NCBI GenBank assembly: GCA_958438185.1
Contig: CAUBQU010000004.1
Coordinates: forward strand, 1 to 17,900
Length of the DNA stretch: 17,900 nucleotides
Direction: 5' to 3'
Origin: an uncultured Oscillospiraceae bacterium
GTDB lineage: Bacteria > Bacillota > Clostridia > Oscillospirales > Oscillospiraceae
Position numbers and translations under genes: made by a program. Below, one piece after another: positions 1-7,299 of the stretch. The notes under the pieces were generated by a model that did not search any database, was not told the origin of the DNA, and saw nothing but the letters and a program-made list of their open reading frames with translations. How positions within the stretch are numbered: the stretch's first letter is position 1; every line of letters begins with the position of its first letter.

Positions 1-1
1 C

Positions 2-7
2 TATAAT
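2..7 (+). promoter_or_regulatory. -10 box of the rpsT promoter (cut by window edge)
   Basis: A perfect TATAAT lies at the left edge, about 70 bases before the rpsT start codon. The matching -35 box would lie outside the window. It fits a sigma-A promoter for rpsT with a leader of roughly 60 nt, but only half of the promoter can be seen. Confidence 0.55.
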
Positions 8-73
8 ATATTTCTGCATGAGGTTAAATGCTTGCGGTAAGATCTTATAAACGCTATTGAGGAGGTGTATTCC

Positions 74-337
74 GTGCCCAACATTAAATCTGCAAAGAAA
101 AGAGTCGAACTGTCCAAGATCAGTAACGCTAGAAACAAGATGTACAAGTCCACTCTGAAATCTACGCTGAAAAAGTTTGATACTGCCGTTGCTGAAGGCG
201 ACCGTGAGAAGGCCGATAGCGCTTACAAGGCAGCCGTTAAGATGGTTGATCAGTCTGTCACGAAGGGGATCCTTCATAAGAACAACGCTGCGCGCAAGAA
301 GAGCAGCATGACGGTCAAACTGAATCACATGGCTTAA
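74..337 (+). CDS. rpsT: 30S ribosomal protein S20
   Basis: Ribosomal protein S20 binds 16S rRNA early in assembly of the small subunit. The 87-residue product starts MPNIKSAKKRV, the family's standard N-terminus, and is Lys/Arg-rich and helical throughout, ending in NNAARKKSSMTVKLNHMA; the length is normal for S20. The start chosen is GTG at 74, seven bases after the Shine-Dalgarno GGAGGT (61-66). An upstream in-frame GTG at 65 overlaps that Shine-Dalgarno and would add three residues that S20 does not have. Non-ATG starts are known for rpsT in other bacteria, where they matter for autoregulation. The gene has its own promoter fragment and its own terminator, so it is probably monocistronic. 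Confidence 0.97.
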   Translation: MPNIKSAKKRVELSKISNARNKMYKSTLKSTLKKFDTAVAEGDREKADSAYKAAVKMVDQSVTKGILHKNNAARKKSSMTVKLNHMA

Positions 338-351
338 TTCATGGCTTTTTG

Positions 352-381
352 GGAGATGCTGCGTGCAGCATCTCCTTTTTT
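352..381 (+). terminator. Intrinsic terminator of rpsT
   Basis: GGAGATGCTGC (352-362) pairs perfectly with GCAGCATCTCC (365-375), giving a tight hairpin followed at once by six T residues (376-381). It lies 14 bases after the rpsT stop codon and separates rpsT from recG. Confidence 0.92.
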
Positions 382-459
382 ATCCTGTGCAGGCGCGGGA
401 CATGGATAGTTTGCCGCAAATTCGGAAAATCATAACGGCGGCAGAAAGGGGGCGGCGGA

Positions 460-2502
460 ATGGAATTATTTGACAGTGTGCAGTATTTAAAGGGCGTTGG
501 CCCGGCCAGAGCGAAGCTGCTGGCAAAGCTGGGCATTGAGACGATCTATGATCTTTTGACCTATTACCCCCGGTCCTATGAGGACCGCAGCCAGCTGTGC
601 CCCATTTGCGAAATGGAGGTGGGAAAGCCTGCGTGCTTTTCTGCCATGGTCATACAACGGCCCCGCGTGGGACTTACCCGCAATGGGCAGGCGGTGGCAA
701 AAGTTGTGGTGGCCGATCATACCGGGCGATTGGTTTTAACTTTTTTCAACCAGCCTTACCTGAATCGTCAGCTGGAATACGGCCAGACGTACTTTTTTTA
801 CGGCACACTGCAGGGCGACGACCGGGGCTACGGGGTGATCAATCCCGTCTTTGAGTCCGCGGAGAAGGAAGGCGTCCTGACCCGGCGCATCGTGCCGGTC
901 TATGGGCTGACAGCGGGGCTGCGCAATGGTGCCCTTAACCGAATGATCGCCCAGGCACTGGAGCTGACGGACCAGATGCCGGACCTGCTGCCGCAGAAGG
1001 TGCAGGTGCAGTATGGGCTGTGCAGCGCGCGGCAGGCCTACCGGCAGATCCACGTACCGGCCTCCCAGGCGCTTCTGGAGGCGGCGCAGCGGCGGATCAG
1101 CTTTGAGGAATTCTTTATTTTCTCCCTGGGGCTGCAGCTGAGCAAGGCGCGCCGGACGCGGCAAAAGAAGACGCCGTTTTCCGAGACGGACCTGACCGCG
1201 TTTTATGCGGCGCTGCCCTTTACCCTGACCAGGGCGCAGCAGCAGGTCATCGGGGAGATCCTGCAGGACTTTGCCCAGGGGCGGCCGATGTGCCGTCTGG
1301 TGCAGGGCGATGTGGGCAGCGGCAAGACGATGGTCGCGGCGGCTGCGATTGTCTGCGCGGCAAAAAACGGCGTGCAAAGCGCGCTGCTGGCGCCGACGGA
1401 GATCTTAGCGGAGCAGCATTTCCAATCTCTGGCGCCGCTGTTTGAGCGCCTCGGGCTGCGCTGCGGCCTGCTGACGGGGTCGCAAAGGGTTTCCGAAAAG
1501 CGTGCGCTGCGGGCTGCGCTGCAGGCAGGCGAGCTGGAGATCGTCATCGGGACCCACGCGCTGCTGTCCGGGACGACGACCTTTGCAAATCTGGGCCTGG
1601 TCGTGACGGATGAGCAGCATCGCTTCGGCGTGGCCCAGCGGGCGGCGCTGGCCCAGAAGGGGGAGCTGCCGCATCTGCTGCTGCTCTCCGCGACGCCGAT
1701 CCCCAGGACACTTTCCATGATCCTCTACGGCGATCTTGATGTCTCAATCCTCGACGAGCAGCCCCCGGGCCGCCAGCCGGTCGATACATTTCTGGTTTCC
1801 GAGGCGCTGCGGCCTCGGATCAATGCGTTTCTCCGCAAGCAGGTGGAGGCGGGGCACCAGTGCTTTGTGATCTGCCCGGCGGTGGAGGAGAGCGAGACGG
1901 CGGAGCTGAAATCGGCCGCCCAATGGGCCGAGACGCTGCGGCAGGCACTGCCGGAGCTGCAGATCGCGGTGGTCCACGGCCAGATGAGGGGCGAGGAAAA
2001 GGAAAAGATCATGGACGCATTTGCCCAGGGGCAAACGCAGATCCTGGTGGCGACGACGGTCATTGAAGTTGGGGTGGATATCCCCAACGCGAATTTGATC
2101 GTGATCGAAAATGCGGACCGGTTTGGCCTGAGCCAGCTGCACCAGCTGCGGGGCCGGGTCGGTCGGAGCGAGATCAAGAGCTATTGCATCCTGGTCTCCA
2201 ACACGAAAAATCCGGAGACACGGCAGCGGCTCAAGGCCCTTTGCAGGACCCGGGACGGCTTTGCCATTGCCCAGGCAGACCTGGAGCTGCGGGGACCGGG
2301 GGACTTGTTCGGCCGGCGGCAGCACGGCCTGCCGGCGCTGCGCTGCGCTGCGCTGGGCAGCGGCGTGCCGGTGCTGCAGGCGGCGCAGGTGGCCGCCGTG
2401 GCGTATTTGGCCGATCCTGCCAGCCCGGACGGGCCGGAATTTGCGCCGCTGATGGACCGGGTCCGGCGGCTGTTTGATAACAGCGCGGAATTATTCTTGT
2501 AA
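460..2502 (+). CDS. recG: ATP-dependent DNA helicase RecG
   Basis: RecG remodels stalled replication forks and branch-migrates Holliday junctions. The 680-residue product has the usual length and order: an N-terminal wedge/OB region (about 1-230), then two RecA-like superfamily 2 motor domains. Visible motifs are Walker A GDVGSGKT (283-290), DEQH (384-387), SATPIPRT (410-417), and TTVIEVGVDIPNA followed by QLRGRVGR (562-569). The C-terminus carries the RecG-typical DLELRGPGDLFGRRQHGLP. ATG at 460 is preceded by a purine-rich AGAAAGGGGG stretch and gives the expected N-terminus with a KGVGP motif. No convincing promoter is visible in the 78 bases after the rpsT terminator. No terminator is visible after the stop, so some read-through into gpmI is possible. 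Confidence 0.97.
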   Translation: MELFDSVQYLKGVGPARAKLLAKLGIETIYDLLTYYPRSYEDRSQLCPICEMEVGKPACFSAMVIQRPRVGLTRNGQAVAKVVVADHTGRLVLTFFNQPYLNRQLEYGQTYFFYGTLQGDDRGYGVINPVFESAEKEGVLTRRIVPVYGLTAGLRNGALNRMIAQALELTDQMPDLLPQKVQVQYGLCSARQAYRQIHVPASQALLEAAQRRISFEEFFIFSLGLQLSKARRTRQKKTPFSETDLTAFYAALPFTLTRAQQQVIGEILQDFAQGRPMCRLVQGDVGSGKTMVAAAAIVCAAKNGVQSALLAPTEILAEQHFQSLAPLFERLGLRCGLLTGSQRVSEKRALRAALQAGELEIVIGTHALLSGTTTFANLGLVVTDEQHRFGVAQRAALAQKGELPHLLLLSATPIPRTLSMILYGDLDVSILDEQPPGRQPVDTFLVSEALRPRINAFLRKQVEAGHQCFVICPAVEESETAELKSAAQWAETLRQALPELQIAVVHGQMRGEEKEKIMDAFAQGQTQILVATTVIEVGVDIPNANLIVIENADRFGLSQLHQLRGRVGRSEIKSYCILVSNTKNPETRQRLKALCRTRDGFAIAQADLELRGPGDLFGRRQHGLPALRCAALGSGVPVLQAAQVAAVAYLADPASPDGPEFAPLMDRVRRLFDNSAELFL

Positions 2503-2526
2503 AGCCTCCGTTTTTGAAAATTGCTA

Positions 2527-2555
2527 TTGTACCCGGTGGGAAAATGTTGTAAAAT
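2527..2555 (+). promoter_or_regulatory. Predicted sigma-A promoter for gpmI
   Basis: TTGTAC (2527-2532) and TAAAAT (2550-2555) are separated by exactly 17 bases in an AT-rich patch between recG and gpmI. This would give a leader of about 40 nt. Sequence match only. Confidence 0.55.
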
Positions 2556-2602
2556 ACAGGCGAACTTCAAAGTTTGGTTGTTTTATGAAAGGTGGAAGCG
2601 TT

Positions 2603-4168
2603 ATGAAAAAACCGATTGTTTTAGTAATTATGGATGGCGTCGGCAAAGGTGACGGCGGCGCAGGCGACGCAGTCGCCCAGGCCAAGACCCCGACGCTGGA
2701 TAAGCTGTTTGCCACTTGCCCCTATACCTGGCTCAAGGCCCACGGTACCGCCGTCGGCCTGCCGACGGATGACGATATGGGCAACTCCGAGGTCGGGCAC
2801 AATGCGCTGGGCTGCGGCCAGATCTATTCCCAGGGCGCAAAGCTCGTGGGCGAATCCATCGAAAACGGCAGCCTGTTCCAGTCCGAGACCTGGAAAGACC
2901 TGACGAACAATTGCCTGGAAAACGGCAAGGCGCTGCATTTTTTGGGCCTGCTGTCTGACGGCAATGTGCATTCCAATATCAGCCACCTCATCGCGATGCT
3001 GAAAAAGGCCCGGGAGCTGGGCATCCGCAAGTGCTACTGCCATATCCTGCTGGATGGGCGCGATGTCCCGGCGACCTCGGCGCTGACCTATGTGGACGAG
3101 CTGGAGCAGACGCTTGCCTCTCTGCGGGGCGAGGGCTTTGACTATGCCATCGCCTCCGGCGGCGGCAGAATGCAGATCACGATGGACCGCTACGAGGCCA
3201 ACTGGCCTATGGTCGAGCAGGGCTGGCGCACCCATGTCCAGGGCCAGGGCCGGATGTTCGCCTCCGCCCAGGAGGCCATTGAGACCTACCGCGCCGAGAC
3301 CGGCTGCATCGACCAGGACCTGCCCGCCTTCGTCGTCGCCCGGGATGGCCAGCCGGTGGCGAAGATCGCCAATGGCGACAGTGTTATCCTCTTCAACTTC
3401 CGCGGCGACCGGGCGCAGGAGATCTCCCTGGCCTTTGACCGCAAGGACTTTGATCATTTCGACCGGGGCGATTACACCGGCGTGAAGTTTGCCGGGATGC
3501 TCCAGTATGACGGCGACCTCAACATCCCGACCCATTATCTGGTGCAGCCGCCGGTCATTAAGAATACGCTGACGGAGGTGCTGTGCGCCCACGGCATCCG
3601 GGAATATGCCGTCTCGGAGACGCAGAAGTACGGCCATGTCACCTATTTCTGGAACGGCAACCGCTCCGGCAAGGTGGACGAGAAGCTGGAGACGTATGAG
3701 GAGATCCCCTCGGACGTCATCCCCTTCGAGCAGGCGCCCGCCATGAAGTCCAAGGAGATTACGGACTGCATGGTCAAGCAGATGGCCTCCAAGCAGTTTG
3801 ACTTCCTGCGCTGCAACTATCCCAACGGCGATATGGTCGGCCATACCGGCGTGATGGAAGCAGTCGTGACGGCCATGGAGTGTGTGGATGCTGGCGTGCA
3901 GCGAATCCTAGATGCGGCAGACCAGTACGGCTACACCGTCTGCGTCACGGCAGACCACGGCAATGCCGACCAGATGACAGAGACGAAAAAGGGCAAGACG
4001 TCTATCCGGACGGCCCACTCTCTAAACCCGGTCCCGTTCATCATCTACGACCCAGATCAGAAATGGACGATCAAGGATGGCAAGTACGGCCTGGCCAATG
4101 TCGCGCCGACTATCGTGAAAATGATGGGCTTCCAGGCGCCGGATTGCTGGGAAGAGAGCATGATCTAA
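2603..4168 (+). CDS. gpmI: 2,3-bisphosphoglycerate-independent phosphoglycerate mutase
   Basis: This enzyme interconverts 3- and 2-phosphoglycerate in glycolysis and gluconeogenesis, using a phosphoserine intermediate and two metal ions (Mn type). The 521-residue product belongs to the alkaline-phosphatase superfamily. It shows metal-binding MDG near the N-terminus (Asp11), the catalytic serine motif GNSEVGH (Ser62), LLDGRDVPATSA, GGGRMQITMDRYEANW, GDMVGHTG, and TADHGNADQM near the C-terminus. Several stretches, notably GTAVGLPTDDDMGNSEVGHN and GGGRMQITMDRYE, look like the plant/trypanosome form rather than the Bacillus form. The start is ATG at 2603, behind AAAGGTGG (2588-2595). The reading frame is open further upstream, but those residues match nothing in the family. 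It stands alone rather than with gap, pgk and tpi. An intrinsic terminator follows. Confidence 0.97.
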   Translation: MKKPIVLVIMDGVGKGDGGAGDAVAQAKTPTLDKLFATCPYTWLKAHGTAVGLPTDDDMGNSEVGHNALGCGQIYSQGAKLVGESIENGSLFQSETWKDLTNNCLENGKALHFLGLLSDGNVHSNISHLIAMLKKARELGIRKCYCHILLDGRDVPATSALTYVDELEQTLASLRGEGFDYAIASGGGRMQITMDRYEANWPMVEQGWRTHVQGQGRMFASAQEAIETYRAETGCIDQDLPAFVVARDGQPVAKIANGDSVILFNFRGDRAQEISLAFDRKDFDHFDRGDYTGVKFAGMLQYDGDLNIPTHYLVQPPVIKNTLTEVLCAHGIREYAVSETQKYGHVTYFWNGNRSGKVDEKLETYEEIPSDVIPFEQAPAMKSKEITDCMVKQMASKQFDFLRCNYPNGDMVGHTGVMEAVVTAMECVDAGVQRILDAADQYGYTVCVTADHGNADQMTETKKGKTSIRTAHSLNPVPFIIYDPDQKWTIKDGKYGLANVAPTIVKMMGFQAPDCWEESMI

Positions 4169-4186
4169 GTTTTCGGCACAATAAAA

Positions 4187-4231
4187 TGCACCGGCAGCGT
4201 GTGTAATACGGCTGCCGGTGCAAATTTTTTT
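4187..4231 (+). terminator. Intrinsic terminator of gpmI
   Basis: TGCACCGGCAGC (4187-4198) pairs perfectly with GCTGCCGGTGCA (4211-4222). It is followed by AA and seven T residues (4225-4231). It isolates gpmI from the ABC operon. Confidence 0.93.
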
Positions 4232-4260
4232 ATTTGAAGCAATAAATTTTGGATAATCGT

Positions 4261-4289
4261 TTGACTTTTTGAAAAATAACGTATATAAT
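4261..4289 (+). promoter_or_regulatory. Near-consensus sigma-A promoter of the ABC/PsuG-like operon
   Basis: TTGACT (4261-4266), a 17-base spacer and a perfect TATAAT (4284-4289). This is the closest match to consensus in the window. Transcription should begin around 4295-4297, giving a leader of about 145 nt before the ATPase start codon. Confidence 0.85.
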
Positions 4290-4292
4290 ATG

Positions 4293-4362
4293 GCTATGAG
4301 TCGTCAAACTCGAGAGCAAGCCGATATAGCTGCTTGCCCAAGTCCTCAGGGCAGGCAGCAGC
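4293..4362 (+). ncRNA. Structured leader RNA of unknown class
   Basis: About 70 nt between the promoter and the leader terminator contain several pairings that cannot all form together. GCTAT (4293-4297) can pair with ATAGC (4326-4330), enclosing a small hairpin GAGT/ACTC (4298-4301 with 4308-4311). GCAAGC (4316-4321) can pair with GCTTGC (4332-4337). GCTGCTTGCCC can also form a long hairpin with GGGCAGGCAGC about nine bases downstream. Such competing stems are typical of riboswitches and attenuators. I compared it from memory with purine, ZTP, THF, preQ1, SAM, c-di-GMP, guanidine, fluoride and T-box signatures and saw no match. It could instead be a short independent RNA that ends at the terminator. 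Confidence 0.5.
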
Positions 4363-4392
4363 AAAAAACCGCATCGGGAAGTGCGGTTTTTT
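4363..4392 (+). terminator. Intrinsic terminator inside the operon leader
   Basis: AAAAAACCGCA (4363-4373) pairs with TGCGGTTTTTT (4382-4392) around an 8-base loop, with T-rich sequence continuing to about 4400. It lies after the strong promoter but before the first gene, so transcription must get past it for the operon to be expressed. No other convincing promoter is seen between it and the ATPase gene. Confidence 0.85.
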
Positions 4393-4440
4393 GTATTTTT
4401 TCCCTGGAGAAGGGGGTATTGGCGGAAAGGAACCGGTAGG

Positions 4441-5184
4441 ATGAACGAGACGATCGTATCTGTACGCGGGGTCAGCAAGGCATTTGGCGCGGTCCGTGCG
4501 CTGCAGGATGTTTCGCTCACCGTACAGCAGGGCATGGTGACCGCCATTGTCGGCGACAATGGTTCCGGGAAATCTACCTTGATCCAGCTGCTGTCCGGCA
4601 ATCTGGCGCCGGACAGCGGCAGTATCACCGTCGGCGGGCAGACCTACCGGCGACTGCAGGTCCGGCAGGCGCTGGATATGGGAATTCGGACGGTCTACCA
4701 GGACCTGAGCCTGGACGCCTGCAAGAACAGCTACGAGAATATTTTCCTGGGCCAGGAGCTGCGGCGGGGACCATTTTTGGACCGTCGCCGGATGGCCCAG
4801 GAGGCCGTGGCGCTACTGCAGCAGTTGGAGATCGTGATCCCAGATTTGACTGTCCCGGTGCGGGTGCTCTCCGGCGGGCAGCGGCAGGGGGTCGCCATTG
4901 CCCGGGCCATGCGCAAGCCGGGCAGCCTGCTGCTGCTTGATGAGCCGACGGCGGCGATGGGCATTCGGGAGTCGCACCAGACGATGGCGCTGCTGCACCG
5001 GCTGCACCAGGCTGGGCATACGCTGCTGCTGGTCAGCCATGATATTTACCAGGTCTTTGACCTTGCGGACCGGATCTACGTGATGCGGGCTGGGCGGTGC
5101 ATTGCAGATATTTGGGCAAAGGAATCTTCACCGGAAGCGCTGCACCGGCTGATTTTGCAGCGGGAGCAGGGGGTACTGGCATGA
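4441..5184 (+). CDS. Sugar-type ABC transporter, single-domain ATP-binding protein
   Basis: This is the ATPase that would power the permease encoded next to it, on the cytoplasmic face of the membrane. The 247-residue product has Walker A GDNGSGKST (38-46), Q-loop Gln87 in VYQDLS, signature LSGGQ (143-147), Walker B LLLLDEPT (163-170) and switch His200 in VSHD. The sequence is closest to one half of ribose-type ATPases (RbsA/MglA). Those are usually about 500 residues with two fused ATPase domains, whereas this one has a single domain, like fructose-type FrcA, and presumably works as a homodimer. The start is ATG at 4441, with a modest GGAAAGGA upstream. The reading frame is open further upstream, but that part runs through the leader terminator. 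The stop overlaps the permease start (ATGA), indicating translational coupling. Confidence 0.93.
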   Translation: MNETIVSVRGVSKAFGAVRALQDVSLTVQQGMVTAIVGDNGSGKSTLIQLLSGNLAPDSGSITVGGQTYRRLQVRQALDMGIRTVYQDLSLDACKNSYENIFLGQELRRGPFLDRRRMAQEAVALLQQLEIVIPDLTVPVRVLSGGQRQGVAIARAMRKPGSLLLLDEPTAAMGIRESHQTMALLHRLHQAGHTLLLVSHDIYQVFDLADRIYVMRAGRCIADIWAKESSPEALHRLILQREQGVLA

Positions 5185-6125
5185 AGCAATTTTTGCAGCG
5201 CCATGGAGCGCTGTGGCTGCTCATCGGTTTTTGCTTTGCGATGGGCCTGTTTTTGCAGCTGCGCACCGGCCTGTTCTTTGCCGGTAAGAACTTGACGAAC
5301 GTTCTTGAGGCCAGCTCCTTCCGGTTGCTGCTGGCCATTGGCATGACGTTTATCATTGCTGCTGGGGCGATCGACCTTTCTGTGGGGGCAATCTTATCCC
5401 TCTCTGCTATTTTAGCGGCAAAGTGTATGCAGAACGGTATGGCAGTCCCGGCGGCGGTCCTGCTGGGCCTGCTGGCGGGCACGGCCATGGGGACGCTCAA
5501 TGGCGCACTGGTCCACTTTACCGGCATCAATGCGTTTATCATCACCCTGGCGACATCGCTGCTTTACCGGGGGCTGGCGCTGGTCGTGACCCTGGGCACG
5601 CCGGTGAGTAAGCTGCCGGAGGCGTTCCGCGTTTTTGGCTACGGGGATTTTTGCGGCATGGAGCGGGGTGTAAGCATGGCAATCGTGGTACTGCTGCTGG
5701 CGCTGCCGCTGCTTTACAAAATGCGTTGGGGTCATTATATCATGACCCTGGGCAGCAATCCGATGGCGCTGCGGCGCAGCGGTGTGCGGCTTGGACCGTG
5801 GCGGATCAGCGCCTTTGCGCTGATGGGCTTTCTTTCAGCCTTGGCGGGGATGATCATCACGGCACGGCTCAATTCCGCGGAGCCCAACGCCGGGCTGAAT
5901 ATGGAGATGGATGCCATCACTGCCGTCATTATGGGCGGTACGCCGCTGCATGGCGGCCAGGCCGCGCTGATTGGGACGACGGTGGCGGTGCTGCTGCTGA
6001 GCAGCATCCGCAATGGACTGACTCTGCTGCGTGTTTCGTCCTATTATCAGCAGCTGATCACCGGCGTGATCCTGCTGTGCGCCGTTATCACGGCGGAGCT
6101 GCGGCAGCGCCGACAGCGGGTATAA
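5181..6125 (+). CDS. Sugar-type ABC transporter permease (RbsC family)
   Basis: This inner-membrane channel subunit should form a dimer with the ATPase and accept substrate from the lipoprotein encoded downstream. The 314-residue product is hydrophobic throughout, with roughly eight to ten membrane segments. It carries motifs of the branched-chain/ribose permease family (BPD_transp_2): AAGAIDLSVGAILSL, HFTGINAFIITLAT, LGSNPMALRRSGV, and MDAITAVIMGGTPLHGG, the last being the likely ATPase-coupling region. ATG at 5181 overlaps the ATPase stop by four bases and follows GCAGGGGG. The frame is open further upstream but lies inside the ATPase gene. Substrate cannot be read from the sequence: related permeases carry ribose, galactose, other monosaccharides, AI-2 or nucleosides. 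Confidence 0.93.
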   Translation: MKQFLQRHGALWLLIGFCFAMGLFLQLRTGLFFAGKNLTNVLEASSFRLLLAIGMTFIIAAGAIDLSVGAILSLSAILAAKCMQNGMAVPAAVLLGLLAGTAMGTLNGALVHFTGINAFIITLATSLLYRGLALVVTLGTPVSKLPEAFRVFGYGDFCGMERGVSMAIVVLLLALPLLYKMRWGHYIMTLGSNPMALRRSGVRLGPWRISAFALMGFLSALAGMIITARLNSAEPNAGLNMEMDAITAVIMGGTPLHGGQAALIGTTVAVLLLSSIRNGLTLLRVSSYYQQLITGVILLCAVITAELRQRRQRV

Positions 6126-6132
6126 AATCGGC

Positions 6133-6156
6133 ATAAGGGCCAGGACTGGCCTTTAT
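6133..6156 (+). other. Intercistronic hairpin between permease and binding protein
   Basis: ATAAGGGCCAG (6133-6143) pairs with CTGGCCTTTAT (6146-6156), eleven base pairs including one G-T. It has no long T tract, only TTT inside the stem. It is more likely an mRNA-stabilising or processing hairpin than a full terminator. Such hairpins often let a binding protein be made in excess over its membrane partners. Confidence 0.6.
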
Positions 6157-6183
6157 ACATAAAATGATATGGAGGAAAAAACA

Positions 6184-7299
6184 ATGAAAAAGTTACTTGC
6201 ACTGCTTTTGGCAATGCTGCTGGTCGTCTCTTGTATGGCGGGCTGCGGCAGCGACAAGGCGACAGACCCTGGCAGCGCGGCGCCGACGACAGGATCGGAT
6301 GAGCTGGCAAACCAGCCCGACGCATCGACCGGCGATGGCGCGGAGGAGGCCTCTGTCGCCGATGAGCTGTATGCGGAATTTGACAAGTCCATGGCGGAAC
6401 AGCTGGGCGATGTCCCGGCTCCCAACGGCGAGAAGATTGGCGCGGTCATCATCTCTCTGACAAATCAGTTCTGGGCCAATATGAAGGACTGCTACGAAAC
6501 TGCAGCGGAGAAACTGGGCGTCAGCATTGACGTGCAGACCGGTACGACGGAAGGCGATACCCAGAGTCAGCTGGATGTTTTGATGACTATGGCGGATATG
6601 GACTATGATGTCATCATCGTTTCCCCCATTGATGGGACAAACCTGATTCCCGGTATTGTCAAGTGCAACGAAAATGGTATTAAGGTCATCAACCTGGGCC
6701 CCGGTGTGGATACGGACGCGCTGGCAGAGGCAGGCGGCCATCTCGATGGCAAGATCACTGTCAACTTCAAAGAACAGGGTGCGACGGTTGCCAATGATAT
6801 GATCGCGCGGCTGCCGGAGGGCGGCGAGGTCGCTATCCTGCAGGGCTTGACCGGCGCTGGCCAGTCCGAAGGCCGTACCGCCGGTGCGACAGACGTGCTG
6901 GAAGCTGCGGAGAACATCGACCTGGTTGCTTCCGTCCCCTGCGATTGGGATGCGACGAAGGCCTTTGACGCGACGAAGGATATTCTGACGGCCCATCCGG
7001 ACCTGAAGGGCATTTTCGCCTGCAATGACGTGATGGCGCTGGCTGCGGTCGAAGCGCTGGAAGCAGAGAACCGGACGGATGTGCTGGTCTACGGTGTTGA
7101 CTTTACCGACGATGCCCGGGCAGCGCTGAAGGAAGGCAAAATGACCGGCAGTATGTCCTACTCCAGCGTGAAGTACACGGAAGCTGCACTGCAGCTGGCT
7201 GTGGCGATCGCGCAGGGGAAGGAATATGCGGATCCCATCTATCTGCCGCTGACGCTGGTCACCTGTGACAATGTTGCAGAGCTGGACGACTGGGCCTGA
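6184..7299 (+). CDS. Sugar-type ABC transporter substrate-binding lipoprotein (RbsB family)
   Basis: This extracellular, membrane-anchored receptor captures the substrate for the transporter. The 371-residue product begins with a lipoprotein signal peptide (MKK, a hydrophobic core, then MAGC with Cys21 as the lipidated residue). A Ser/Thr/Ala/Asp-rich linker (about 22-75) follows, then a periplasmic-binding-protein type 1 fold (Peripla_BP_4). Recognisable stretches are IGAVIISLTNQFWANMKDCY, YDVIIVSPIDGTNL, GATVANDMIARLP, and GIFACNDVMALAAVEALE with VLVYGVDFTDDA. The start is ATG at 6184, eight bases after GGAGG (6171-6175). An in-frame ATG at 6169 overlaps that site and is unlikely. The last base of the stop is the first base of the next start codon. 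The ligand is unknown. The lipoprotein would need Lgt, encoded in this window. Confidence 0.93.
   Translation: MKKLLALLLAMLLVVSCMAGCGSDKATDPGSAAPTTGSDELANQPDASTGDGAEEASVADELYAEFDKSMAEQLGDVPAPNGEKIGAVIISLTNQFWANMKDCYETAAEKLGVSIDVQTGTTEGDTQSQLDVLMTMADMDYDVIIVSPIDGTNLIPGIVKCNENGIKVINLGPGVDTDALAEAGGHLDGKITVNFKEQGATVANDMIARLPEGGEVAILQGLTGAGQSEGRTAGATDVLEAAENIDLVASVPCDWDATKAFDATKDILTAHPDLKGIFACNDVMALAAVEALEAENRTDVLVYGVDFTDDARAALKEGKMTGSMSYSSVKYTEAALQLAVAIAQGKEYADPIYLPLTLVTCDNVAELDDWA

Noticed and set aside
2621..3844. A 407-codon open frame on the minus strand opposite gpmI
   Set aside because: Shadow of gpmI; composition is repetitive and no family is recognisable.
4293..4392. Assignment of the leader to a named riboswitch class
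   Set aside because: None of the conserved cores I know (purine, ZTP, THF, preQ1, SAM, c-di-GMP, guanidine, fluoride, T-box) is present, so no class name is given.
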